Shown one piece after another: positions 41,382 through 48,791 of a stretch of DNA of 64,000 bases (position 1 is the first letter of the stretch; every line of letters begins with the position of its first letter). A model generated the notes under the pieces. The model saw only the letters and a program-made list of their open reading frames with translations. It had not been told where the DNA came from and searched no databases. A program made the position numbers and the translations under genes. Source of the DNA: Frankia sp. QA3 (GTDB lineage: Bacteria > Actinomycetota > Actinomycetes > Frankiales > Frankiaceae); assembly GCF_000262465.1 (NCBI RefSeq), contig NZ_CM001489.1, forward strand, positions 2,290,597 through 2,354,596, written 5' to 3'.

Positions 41382-41771
41382 GTACCCGCCCCCGCCCTCG
41401 TAGCCAGCCGCCCGATACGCACCGACACTATCGGGGCCTCGGATTGGAGCGGTGTCCACGTACCTCGGGTACGGAGGATTACTCGGACAGTCGCTGACGG
41501 GTGCCAGCCGGAATCGACCACCGAAGATCATTCGACCAGGTCGAGAGCTTCATGCCAGTGTCTGGTGGATCGAAGGCACCGGCAGGAGAACCGTCCGATC
41601 CTGGCCGAGAATTCTCCCAGTCACTGGACATCCAGCTACCACTCCGCGAAAGGGCGGCGGAATGTCGCCCGGCATCGGACCCCCTCCAGAGGATGCCGTG
41701 TCCGTGGCCGCCGGGCCGGCTCGCCGAGCCATCACCACGAGCAGGTGGAAGGTCATAGTGGAAGGTCCTGA
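41382..41771. other. Divergent intergenic region, no gene
   Basis: These 390 bp between the helicase gene and the MFS remnant have open frames but no ribosome sites or family features. The promoter for the helicase/nuclease operon must lie here; I see no clear operator. Confidence 0.4.
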
Positions 41772-42095
41772 ATGACGACGATCAGACGGCTGCGTGAGTT
41801 GCCCTATGCGGCGAAGGTGCTTGCTGGCCACCAATGCCGTGAGCGCTCTGGGCGGCGGCCTGGTGCTGCCATTCTTGTGGATTTACCTCACCGAGGCCCG
41901 GCATCCGGACACCTGGGTGCCCGGGCGACCCTCGCCGTGCAGGCCGGCTACGGCGCCGTCCTGCGGGACCGCCGTCTGCGAACCCTGCTCATGATGATGC
42001 TGGCACTGCTGGTCGTGGCGCTGCGTCCCCTGCTCCCCGCGCCGGTGGGGCGGGCCGGCGAGCCGGCGGTGGCGGCGGGGACCGCCACCGCCTGA
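41772..42095 (+). pseudogene. MFS transporter remnant, N-terminal piece
   Basis: ATG 41772 opens MTTIRRLRELPYAAKVL. A frame shift near 41823 follows, and the next frame reads TNAVSALGGGLVLPFLWIYL TEARHPDTWVPG, a typical MFS first helix. At 41925 the first frame resumes (ATLAVQA). It then jumps directly to AGYGAVLRDRRLRTLLMMML, which normally belongs to the central loop and helix 7. Most of the transporter is therefore missing. The 20-bp string GCGACCCTCGCCGTGCAGGC at 41925-41944 recurs at 44361-44380, at the start of a second piece. Confidence 0.75.
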
Positions 42096-42120
42096 GCCGG
42101 CCGTGACAAGCACGCCGTCG

Positions 42121-42143
42121 CCCCCGAATTTTTAGACCGGGGG
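42121..42143. terminator. Hairpin with AT-rich loop
   Basis: CCCCCG (42121-42126) and CGGGGG (42138-42143) flank an 11-nt AT-rich loop, beyond the methyltransferase stop at 42168. It is a weak terminator candidate. Confidence 0.4.
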
Positions 42144-42167
42144 TAAAAACGGGCTTCGCGGGCCCGG

Positions 42168-43025
42168 CTACGGCTTGCGGGCGACTCCGCCGTAGGTGCC
42201 GACCTGGGCGTCGGACAGTCCGTCCGTCGTGCCGTCGGGCCGCCAGCGCAGGACGTTGAGCAGACCGGGGTCGACGAAGTCGAAGCCTTCGAAGAAACGG
42301 AGCACCTCGTCGCGGGACCGCAGGCGCGTCGGAATGCCCTGCTGCCGGTAGATCTCCGCCGCCGATTCCGCCTCCGCCGGGGCGAAGTCCGCGGTGCCGT
42401 GCGTGAGCGACAGGAAGCTACCCGACGGCAGGGCATCCGTTAGCGTACGGACCAGGCCGTACGGATCAACCTCGTCCGGAATGAAGTGGAGCATTCCGAT
42501 CAAGGACAGGACAACCGGCTGGTCCAGGTCGAAGGTGTCACGTACCTCGGCGGAGGCCAGGATGCGCGCGGGGTCGTGGAAGTCGGCGTCCACGTACGCG
42601 GTATGGCCTTCCGGGCTGCTTGTCAGCAGCGCCCGGGCATGCACGAGCACGATCGGGTCGTTGTCGACGTAGACCACCCGGGAGTCCGGCGCGAGCTCCT
42701 GGGCGACCTCGTGCAGGTTCGGGCTGGTGGGAATGCCGGTCCCGATGTCGAGGAACTGCCGAACGCCAGCCTCGCGGGCCAGGTAGCGGGTCGCCCTCAG
42801 CATGAACGCCCGGTTCTGCTGGGTGGTGTTCTGGACGTCCGGGAAGACACTGATGATCTGCTCGGCGGCGGCCCGGTCGGCCGGAAAGTTGTCCTTCCCG
42901 CCGAGGAAGTAGTCATAGACCCGCGCCGAATGCGGGATGTCCATCTTCAGATCGGCCGAGATGAATCTCTGTGCCGCGGGAACACTCCGTGACGCGCTCG
43001 ACACCTCGTCCTCAGCCGTAGCCAC
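42168..43025 (-). CDS. SAM-dependent methyltransferase, Methyltransf_19 (DUF574) type
   Basis: A 285-residue protein of a family abundant in actinomycetes. Landmarks are DLKMDIPHSARVYDYFLGGK DNFPADR (family signature), QNRAFMLRATRYLAREAGVR QFLDIGTGIPT (SAM-binding motif I), VVYVDNDPIVLVHARALL and DLDQPVVLSLIGMLHFIPD. The end runs FEGFDFVDPGLLNVLRW. The start is GTG 43023-43025. The methyl acceptor of this family is generally unknown. The gene lies inside the segment bounded by the two MFS remnants and is itself complete. Confidence 0.92.
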   Translation of the reverse strand: MATAEDEVSSASRSVPAAQRFISADLKMDIPHSARVYDYFLGGKDNFPADRAAAEQIISVFPDVQNTTQQNRAFMLRATRYLAREAGVRQFLDIGTGIPTSPNLHEVAQELAPDSRVVYVDNDPIVLVHARALLTSSPEGHTAYVDADFHDPARILASAEVRDTFDLDQPVVLSLIGMLHFIPDEVDPYGLVRTLTDALPSGSFLSLTHGTADFAPAEAESAAEIYRQQGIPTRLRSRDEVLRFFEGFDFVDPGLLNVLRWRPDGTTDGLSDAQVGTYGGVARKP

Positions 43026-43391
43026 CGCGACCGCCCTCTCCCCGTCTGACGCTCGTCAGACCCTCCGTGTACCTCACCTTAGCGGTCAAATCGCCCACAA
43101 GCAGTCATGGGTTCGGCCTTCCGAGGAGCCGGGCTCCCGATGCGGAAAGGGTCCCACGCGGCTCCGCCCCGGGCCGCCGTTTCGGTCGCGTGCACACGGA
43201 CTGCGGCCCGGTCGGCAGCATGCGCCCTGACCTGGGATTTCACGCACTACCGTGCTCGCTCCGGGTGCCGTGACCCCGTCAGAGCGCGCCGCGCCGCCGC
43301 TCCTGCGGGGTGCCGGGAAGCGGTGGAGGCAGGGAGTGCGGTGGAGGCAGGGAGTGCGGTGGAGGCAGGGAGTGCGGTGGAGGCAGGGAGT
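43026..43391. other. Intergenic region upstream of methyltransferase
   Basis: About 365 bp with no gene apart from the 18-bp repeat array at its end. The methyltransferase promoter should lie near 43030-43100, where CTCACCTTAGCGGTCAAATC is a locally AT-richer patch. Confidence 0.4.
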
Positions 43392-43393
43392 TC
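43322..43393. repeat. Four 18-bp tandem repeats
   Basis: GGTGGAGGCAGGGAGTGC is repeated at 43322, 43340 and 43358. A fourth copy at 43376 differs by one base near its end. The array abuts the stop of the small reverse-strand ORF at 43392. Confidence 0.9.
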
Positions 43394-43601
43394 AGACCGG
43401 GCCCCGGCGGCGCTCAGGGGTCGTGGGATCCTCGGGTGGCTCGGAACCGGGCCCTTCGCCTGGCGCCCAGACCGTCCGATCCACCAGGCCGTGAGGGTAG
43501 CGTCCGGAACCGTCCTTGGACGACGCCCGGACACCCCGGACACCAGCGAGCGCCGCGCCGCGGGCGCGGCCGCACTTCCGGCAGGCAGTAACAGAGATCA
43601 T
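43392..43601 (-). CDS. Small hypothetical protein with CxxC
   Basis: This 69-residue ORF starts at ATG 43601, with GAGAGGG 8 bp upstream, a good ribosome site. The product has CRKCG near residue 7-11, which may be half of a zinc site. It continues VRASSKDGSGRYPHGLVDRT VW and ends in a Pro/Glu-rich tail. Codon third positions are mostly G or C, in agreement with coding. It lies 32 bp after another cysteine-containing small ORF on the same strand. Function unknown. Confidence 0.45.
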   Translation of the reverse strand: MISVTACRKCGRARGAALAGVRGVRASSKDGSGRYPHGLVDRTVWAPGEGPGSEPPEDPTTPERRRGPV

Positions 43602-43633
43602 CGGAACGACCCTCTCCGCACCGACGTCCTCGC

Positions 43634-43786
43634 TCACTTCTTCACCCGCCCACCGCCGCCACACGCCGTGCACTTCGTGACAGCATTCCCAGCGAACCGG
43701 CCGTCCCCTCCCCGACCCGAGCACGCGCCGAGAGGTCTGTCTGCTCCACCAGCGATCCCCGGGGTTTGGCACTTGCCGGTGTTCAT
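43634..43786 (-). CDS. Small zinc-ribbon-like protein
   Basis: A 50-residue ORF starting ATG 43786 (MNTGKC) and ending NAVTKCTACGGGGRVKK. The CxxCGGGGR knuckle resembles DnaJ-type or zinc-ribbon modules, and a further two cysteines (GKC, GAC) could complete the site. No good ribosome sequence is present, but the frame is specific and the ending is a recognisable knuckle. It starts 8 bp beyond the end of the WD40 fragment on the same strand. It may be a real small protein or the tail of a lost gene. Confidence 0.4.
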   Translation of the reverse strand: MNTGKCQTPGIAGGADRPLGACSGRGGDGRFAGNAVTKCTACGGGGRVKK

Positions 43787-43793
43787 TCTTTGA

Positions 43794-44342
43794 TCATCGG
43801 GAGCAGGGCGGCTGGTAGTCGACTTCGGCCACCACGGCTTTCCATTCCGCCTCGCTCAGCCGGTTGGTCGGCTTGGCACAAGCATTTTTCACCAGACGGT
43901 CCGCGCTACTGGTGGCCAACAGGTTCTCAGCCAGGCTGAAATCCATACTGGTGATGTTATTGGTGTGGCCCGCAAGAGTGGCGAGGGGTCGGGCAACCCG
44001 GCCGCGTGAAGCGGTATCCAATACCCGTATTCTATTAATAGACCTGTCGGCAACCAGCAGATTTCCACCCGGACCGAATTTCGGAAAGCTGTCCAAGTGA
44101 TGGCCTGAGGTAGGAACGGTGGTACCGGCGAAGGTGGCTACCAGTGGCGGACTTGCCTCAGCGTGGTCCGCGACATCCCATACCTGCACAGTATCATCGT
44201 CGGCACCGGAAGCCAGCAGCTTTCCGTCTAGACTGAACCGAACTGTAAAACCGCCGGTGACGGTAGCATAGGGCCGAGCGGTCTGCCCGCGGGCGCTTGT
44301 ATTCCACGGCTGTACGGTGCCGTGACTGCTGGTAGCCAGCAC
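43794..44342 (-). pseudogene. WD40-repeat protein, C-terminal fragment
   Basis: A 182-residue frame with three WD40-like units (FSLDGKLLASGADDDTVQVW DVADHAE; LLVADRSINRIRVLDTASRG; TLAGHTNNITSMDFSLAENL LATSSAD). It ends in NRLSEAEWKAVVAEVDYQPP CSR, the tail commonly found in large actinobacterial NACHT/STAND-WD40 proteins. The N-terminal nucleotide-binding part and most propeller blades are missing: protein-like sequence stops near 44345, exactly where the second MFS remnant begins. It is therefore a truncated copy left by a rearrangement. Confidence 0.75.
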
Positions 44343-44360
44343 CGTCCCGTCGGGGCCGCG

Positions 44361-44858
44361 GCGACCCTCGCCGTGCAGGCGGTCACCGCAATGGGCGGCG
44401 GGCTGCTGTGGGAAATTGCGGTCGACCGGTTATCCCAGCGAATGATCGTTCCGGCGGTGCTGGTCCTCGCGGGCTGCTGAGCCTGCTGCTCACGATGCTG
44501 GTTCTTCTGGTCATCTCGCCGGGCAGACCAGATCGGGCATAGCCCCGGCTACCTCGAGGTGACCGGCGCGATCGGTGCGGGCGGGCTGTCGTTCGCCTTC
44601 ACGCCCAACATCGTCGTGGCGGTCGTCGTGCAGTTCGTGGCCATGCCTCGCCGGGAGAAGGTGCCCCGCTCCACGCTGCTGGGCGCCAGCGGGCTGATGT
44701 TCGCGCTGGGCTGGGCCTTCGTCGGGGCGGCCGGCGCGGCCCTGCCCTGGCACCGGGGCCTGTCTCTGATCATCGTCGTGATCGCGGGCAGCGCGCTGGC
44801 CGCCGCGCTGGTCGTGGCGTCCCCGCTCCCGCGTACGAGTACCTCCCGCACCGCGTGA
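44361..44858 (+). pseudogene. Membrane transporter remnant, second piece
   Basis: The segment starts with ATLAVQAVTAMGGGLLWEIA VDRLSQRMIVPAVLVLAG, an MFS helix-2/motif-A-like stretch, and then stops. Two bases on, another frame continues LLSLLLTMLVLLVISPG. After a further break, a 99-codon frame (44559-44858) has two to three hydrophobic helices (IVVAVVVQFVAMPRREKVPR, LMFALGWAFVGAAGAALPWH, LIIVVIAGSALAAALVV). It shares its first 20 bp with 41925-41944. The last part may derive from a different membrane protein. It lies antisense to the 3' end of the pantothenate kinase-like gene. Confidence 0.6.
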
Positions 44859-45514
44859 TCGGAACCCTTTCGCACGATGACGTCGGCCCGCTCCCGGGTG
44901 GGCTGGATGTTCTCGACCAGGTTGACCTCGTTGATCTCCCGATAGCGCCTCGTCGCCTCCTCGGCGATCTCGGCCGCGGAAAGGCAGGCGTACCGACGAA
45001 GATGCGCGGGAGGATTCCCGCGTGCCGTCCGCAGGAGTGTCCGCAGGCGAGCCACATACCATCGGCGCAGATCGTCGAGCTCGGCGTCCACATACAGGGT
45101 GAGGTCGAAAAGGTCGGTGAGGTCCACGGCCGGGCCACGGCCGTCCGGGCGGCGACATGACTGCAGGACGTTGAGACCTTCGACGATCAGGATGTCCTCC
45201 CGACCCACCGTCACCGACCGGCCCGGCACCACGTCGTAGTGCTCATGCGAGTACACCGGGACTCGCACCTGCCGGCCCGCCCTCGCCGCCGCGAGGAACC
45301 GCAGCATCGCCTCCTGGTCGTACGACTCCGGAAAACCCTTGCGATCCAGGAGTCCGCGCCTCTCCAGGATCCGGTTCGGATAGAGAAAACCGTCGGTCGT
45401 GACGCTGCCCGTACTCGGGGCCGCCGGTCGGCGGGACAGCAGCTCGCCCAGCACCCGCGCGATGGTGCTCTTGCCGACGGCGACCGGCCCGGCGATCCCG
45501 ATGAGGAGGGGCAT
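44549..45514 (-). CDS. Pantothenate kinase (CoaA)-like protein, rearranged ends
   Basis: A 321-residue frame from ATG 45514. The core is a clear type I pantothenate kinase: P-loop GPVAVGKS (9-16), VTTDGFLYPNRILERRGLLD RKGFPESYD, VPVYSHEHYDVVPG, ILIVEGLNVLQ and INEVNLVENIQPTRERADVI. Normal CoaA has about 80-90 residues before the P-loop; here only eight remain. The homology ends at VREVLVR (near 44830), where CoaA normally stops. The frame instead continues for about 95 residues that are the antisense of the transporter remnant. Both ends therefore look truncated and fused. ATP binding may persist, but the dimerisation and N-terminal regions are gone. It may be a non-functional second copy. 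Confidence 0.75.
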   Translation of the reverse strand: MPLLIGIAGPVAVGKSTIARVLGELLSRRPAAPSTGSVTTDGFLYPNRILERRGLLDRKGFPESYDQEAMLRFLAAARAGRQVRVPVYSHEHYDVVPGRSVTVGREDILIVEGLNVLQSCRRPDGRGPAVDLTDLFDLTLYVDAELDDLRRWYVARLRTLLRTARGNPPAHLRRYACLSAAEIAEEATRRYREINEVNLVENIQPTRERADVIVRKGSDHAVREVLVRGSGDATTSAAASALPAITTMIRDRPRCQGRAAPAAPTKAQPSANISPLAPSSVERGTFSRRGMATNCTTTATTMLGVKANDSPPAPIAPVTSR

Positions 45515-45725
45515 TGTCGGATCTCTCCCTGGTCCTGGATATCCGCCGCCGAAACTGTCGGGGTCGGCACCCGTCCAGCAGCACTCGGGCATCCGTGACC
45601 AGGACCCGGGTCCGTGGACACGCCGCATTCGAGACCGCGGACGGGTTGCCGCCACGCTGTGATTCCGTGCACCGTCATCGTGAGACGAACCCGGACCCAA
45701 GTCAATCAGAGGGTTTGGTTCATCA
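45515..45725. other. Divergent intergenic region
   Basis: The sequence between the CoaA-like and LysR genes holds GGACCCAAGT (45693-45702), a second copy of one arm of the LysR palindrome further downstream. No gene is seen. Confidence 0.45.
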
Positions 45726-45747
45726 GACCCAAGTGATAGCTTGGGTC
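45726..45747. promoter_or_regulatory. Palindromic operator at LysR start
   Basis: GACCCAAG (45726-45733) and CTTGGGTC (45740-45747) form a perfect 8-bp inverted repeat with a 6-bp spacer TGATAG. It contains a T-N11-A core typical of LysR binding sites. It ends 2 bp before the GTG start, so the regulator may block its own translation start or transcription. Confidence 0.7.
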
Positions 45748-45749
45748 AG

Positions 45750-46637
45750 GTGACCCTCGAGGATCTGCGGGTGTTCGTCGCCGTCTGTGCGGCCGGCAGC
45801 CTGGCCAGCGTCGCCCGGGACAGCTCCCGATCCCAGTCCGCCGTGAGTCAGCACGTGAAGCGGCTCGAGCGGGCGACGGGCCTGACGCTCATCGAGCGGC
45901 AGACGCGCGGAGTCGTTCCGACGCCCGCCGGTCGGCTGCTGTATCTGGCCGCCCTGAGCGCCACCGCCTCCCTGGACGATGCGCTGCAGCATCTGGACGA
46001 CCTTCGCCGGGGCGTCGGCGGGGCCGTCCGGATCACCACCGGCGGCGTCACCGTGCGGCACTTCATGGCCGAGGCCGTCGCCGCGTTCCGTGAGCGCTAT
46101 CCGAAGGTGACGCTGGAGTTCCACGCGGCGAACTCGACCCAGCACTGTGTCCAGATCCTGCAGGCGGGCCAGGTCGACCTGGCCTGGATCACGCTGGGTC
46201 AGCCGCTGCCCGGCATCGAGCAGCGGCCCGTGATCGACCTTCCGTGGGTGCTCGTCGTGCGCCCCGACGACCCGCTCGCCGAGCGCGCCGTGATCCGGCC
46301 GGAGGATCTGGGCCACATCAGTTATATTGCTCAGCCCGAGAACTCGACCTCACGTCTGCGACTCGAGGAAAGCCTCGTCCGACTCGGCATCAGCCCCCCG
46401 GCACCGGCGGGAATCGCCGACTGGGACACGGCCCTTCTCCTCGCCGAACTCGGCACCGCCCCGGCCATCCTCCCGGCGCTGCCCGGACCTACGCCGCTAC
46501 CGGAAAGCCGCACCAGGATGATCCCGATTCCCGCACTCACGCCACTCGCCGTGGGCTGGGCGGCCCGCAGCTGGCGGGCGCTCTCGCCCTACGCCACCAA
46601 GTTCGCCGACACCGTCGCCGCCGCCCTGGAACCGTAG
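45750..46637 (+). CDS. LysR-family transcriptional regulator
   Basis: A 295-residue LTTR. The N-terminal HTH is LEDLRVFVAVCAAGSLASVA RDSSRSQSAVSQHVKRLER (residues about 3-41). The effector domain follows with GGAVRITTGGVTVRHFMAEA, HCVQILQAGQVDLAWITLGQ and PWVLVVRPDDPLAERAVI. The start could be TTG 45741 or GTG 45750; GTG gives the usual spacing to the HTH, and the TTG lies inside the palindrome. No Shine-Dalgarno is visible, so translation may be leaderless. It is followed at 10 bp by a kinase gene, probably co-transcribed. The divergent CoaA-like gene may have been a target. Confidence 0.9.
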   Translation: MTLEDLRVFVAVCAAGSLASVARDSSRSQSAVSQHVKRLERATGLTLIERQTRGVVPTPAGRLLYLAALSATASLDDALQHLDDLRRGVGGAVRITTGGVTVRHFMAEAVAAFRERYPKVTLEFHAANSTQHCVQILQAGQVDLAWITLGQPLPGIEQRPVIDLPWVLVVRPDDPLAERAVIRPEDLGHISYIAQPENSTSRLRLEESLVRLGISPPAPAGIADWDTALLLAELGTAPAILPALPGPTPLPESRTRMIPIPALTPLAVGWAARSWRALSPYATKFADTVAAALEP

Positions 46638-46647
46638 ACTGCGCCGC

Positions 46648-47235
46648 ATGTCCCAGGGCCCCGAGCGCGACCTTTACGTCGTCACCGGCATCTCGGCCAG
46701 CGGAAAGTCGACGGTGGCCCGCCTGCTTGCGGACCGCCTTTCGCCCAGTGTCCTGGTCGAGGGCGACGTGCTGCGGGTGATGGTCCGCAATGGTCGGGAG
46801 GAGATGACTGCGCAGCCCACCGCGCCGGCTCTGGCCCAGCTCGATCTGCGGTATCGACACGCCGCCATGATCGCCGATTCCTATTGTCGAGAAGGGTTCC
46901 ACACCGTTCTCGAGGACGTGATTGTCGGCCGGCTCCTGGAGGTATTCCTGTCGTATCTGCGAAGCCGTCCGCTGCGGCTCGTGATCCTGGCTCCCGACGT
47001 CAACGTGGTGCAACGACGGGAGGCGGGGCGCGACAAGGTCGCGTACGGCACCCGGTGGAGTCCCGCCCAGCTCGACGCCGTCCTGCGCACCGAGACCCCG
47101 CGCATCGGCCTGTGGCTGGACAGCGGGGCGCTGACGCCGGAGCAGACGGTCGACGAGATCCTGCGCCGCCGCGACGACACCCTGCTGCCGGACCCGGACC
47201 CGGACCCGGACCCGGGCCCGGCGGCGCACGCGTAG
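46648..47235 (+). CDS. P-loop kinase-like ATPase
   Basis: A 195-residue protein with Walker A GISASGKS (14-21) and the layout of small P-loop kinases such as chloramphenicol phosphotransferase-like proteins: LLADRLSPSVLVEGDVLRVM VRNGREEM, MIADSYCREGFHTVLEDVIV, LRLVILAPDVNVVQRREAGR and WLDSGALTPEQTVDEILRR. It likely phosphorylates a small molecule or nucleotide; I cannot name it. The C-terminus has a run of Asp-Pro repeats encoded by GACCCG units (47191-47214), which may vary in number. It is in an operon with LysR (10-bp gap). Confidence 0.85.
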   Translation: MSQGPERDLYVVTGISASGKSTVARLLADRLSPSVLVEGDVLRVMVRNGREEMTAQPTAPALAQLDLRYRHAAMIADSYCREGFHTVLEDVIVGRLLEVFLSYLRSRPLRLVILAPDVNVVQRREAGRDKVAYGTRWSPAQLDAVLRTETPRIGLWLDSGALTPEQTVDEILRRRDDTLLPDPDPDPDPGPAAHA

Positions 47236-47239
47236 GAGT

Positions 47240-47270
47240 AGGCGTAGGAGTCGCCGCGGGGCCTACGCCT
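47240..47270. terminator. 9-bp hairpin between convergent genes
   Basis: AGGCGTAGG (47240-47248) and CCTACGCCT (47262-47270) form a perfect stem around a 13-nt loop. The right arm overlaps the final codons of the opposing gene. Confidence 0.55.
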
Positions 47271-47922
47271 CGAGCACGACGACGACGTCCTGCTCCTTCG
47301 CGTCGACCAGGACGTCGCACACCCGTTCGCCGATGACGTCGGAGCCGAGCATGCCCTTGCCCGGCTCACCCGGCTGGCCGAAGCCGTGGACCATTGCGCG
47401 GATCATGACCTCGCGGACCAGCACCTCGCTGGCGCGAGCTTCCCGCTCCAGGTGCCGGTACAGCATCCGCTGCGCCGCCTGGGCCATCGACACCACACCC
47501 ATCCCACGAGCCGGGATGTCGGCCATGCCGCCGCCCATACCCAGGTAGACCGCGCCCGCCGACAGGGCCGGCAGAAAAGTCGTCGCCGCGCTCAGGTGCA
47601 GCTGAAGGTAGGGGCCGAGGTGGTTGTGGGCCTGCTCCCAGGTCGTCGAGAGAACCGGCGTGGGCGTCCACGGGATGTTGACGGCCACGACGACGGCATC
47701 GGCCGAGGCCAGGTCGAGGCGCGCCGCCAGCTCGGCCGCCTGCTCGGCGTCCGCGACGCTGCCGACGACGGTCTTGACGCCCGCGAACTCGTCGGGCAGT
47801 GCGTCGAAGCCGACGGTGTCGCGGTCGACGGCCGTCACCTCCCAACCCCGCTGGCGAGCCGCGGCGACGATGCCACGCCCGACGTTTCCAGTCCCGCCGA
47901 CGACGATGAGGGAGAAGGCCAT
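47263..47922 (-). CDS. NAD(P)-binding Rossmann-fold protein
   Basis: A 219-residue atypical SDR/NmrA-like protein: SLIVVGGTGNVGRGIVAAAR (GxxGxxG motif), WEVTAVDRDT, VKTVVGSVADAEQAAELAAR, ADAVVVAVNIPWTP and AGAVYLGMGGGMADIPARGM. The catalytic YxxxK of classical SDRs is not evident. A role as reductase or redox-sensing regulator is possible. It is transcribed toward the P-loop kinase gene. The stop falls in a hairpin. Confidence 0.85.
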   Translation of the reverse strand: MAFSLIVVGGTGNVGRGIVAAARQRGWEVTAVDRDTVGFDALPDEFAGVKTVVGSVADAEQAAELAARLDLASADAVVVAVNIPWTPTPVLSTTWEQAHNHLGPYLQLHLSAATTFLPALSAGAVYLGMGGGMADIPARGMGVVSMAQAAQRMLYRHLEREARASEVLVREVMIRAMVHGFGQPGEPGKGMLGSDVIGERVCDVLVDAKEQDVVVVLEA

Positions 47923-47931
47923 TGGGAGAAC

Positions 47932-48178
47932 CTAGCGAAGGATGCCGCCCGGCGTCAGATGCCAGCAGATGTCGACAAGCCTGGCAACCAGGTGGTAAGG
48001 ACCACGGCGGTACACGGTGCGTTCGACGGCGGAACGGGGCATGTCCCCCACGTACCGCGCCCGGCTGGTGTCGTGGCGTGCGTCCATCTTGAAGAGGCTG
48101 GTCGAAGGCGTCGTTGTAGGCGTCGAGCCAGGCGACCACTCGGGTCGCCCGCCCCTCGCTCTCGTACCCGGTCGCCGG
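47932..48178 (-). pseudogene. Frameshifted remnant of unknown gene
   Basis: The reverse strand reads ATRVVAWLDAYNDAFDQPLQ and then, after a shift near 48085, MDARHDTSRARYVGDMPRSA VERTVYRRGPYHLVARLVDI CWHLTPGG before the stop at 47932. Both parts look protein-like, but neither is complete and I do not recognise the family. A 51-codon ORF from ATG 48087 could still be expressed. Confidence 0.4.
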
Positions 48179-48622
48179 TCAGTTTGCCTCGTCGAGGACC
48201 GCTTCCTCGGCCCTCCGGCGGTCGTACTCCGCCCGGGCCGCGGCGATCTCGTGCTGGGACCCCTCCGTCCAGTCGACCAGGGCCTGGATCGTGGCGTGCA
48301 GGGTCGACCCCAGCGGGGTGAGCGCGTAGTCCACGCGCGGAGGAACAACGGGATGCACGGTCCGGAGGACCAGGCCGTCACGCTCGAGCTGACGCAATGT
48401 AACGCTCAGCATTCGCTGACTGATGCCGTCGATGGCGCGGCGGAGCTCGGTGAAGCGCAGGGTCCGGCGGTCGAGCAGGGCGATGACCAGCAACGACCAC
48501 TTGTCCGCGATTCGATCAAGGATCTGGCGAACCTCGCAGCCCTCCCGGACGTCCCACTGGAGAACGTCGTAGTCCTCGGTATCGAGGCAGTAACCCGGTG
48601 ACTTCGAAGTGCCTTCTTCCAT
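48179..48622 (-). CDS. HxlR-family transcriptional regulator
   Basis: A 147-residue winged-helix regulator from ATG 48622. The family pattern is clear: GCEVRQILDRIADKWSLLVI ALLDRRTLRFTELRRAIDGI SQRMLSVTLRQLERDGLV, then HPVVPPRVDYALTPLGSTL. The cysteine just before helix 1 is the redox-sensing position known from HypR-type members. The gene is divergent from an MFS exporter (170-bp gap), the usual arrangement for an exporter repressor. Longer in-frame starts upstream would overlap the divergent promoter. Confidence 0.9.
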   Translation of the reverse strand: MEEGTSKSPGYCLDTEDYDVLQWDVREGCEVRQILDRIADKWSLLVIALLDRRTLRFTELRRAIDGISQRMLSVTLRQLERDGLVLRTVHPVVPPRVDYALTPLGSTLHATIQALVDWTEGSQHEIAAARAEYDRRRAEEAVLDEAN

Positions 48623-48791
48623 GCTCCGCGATGCTAGCCCATCATCCTTCGTAGTCACAAGAGGGAACCGACTGGCGTAGCCGGATCCAGCCGGTCTCCG
48701 TGAAACCGTGCCACGCGTTTCCATGAAGTCGGGTCCGCGTGCAGACGGCCATTTTCGTGCGCATGAAAACTGTTGCGAAGGAGTACTATTC

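Noticed and set aside
43322..43393. Direct repeat array considered as a CRISPR
   Set aside because: Units are contiguous with no spacers, 18 bp long, and no cas genes are in the window. The arrays at 6841 and 28411 were rejected for the same reason.
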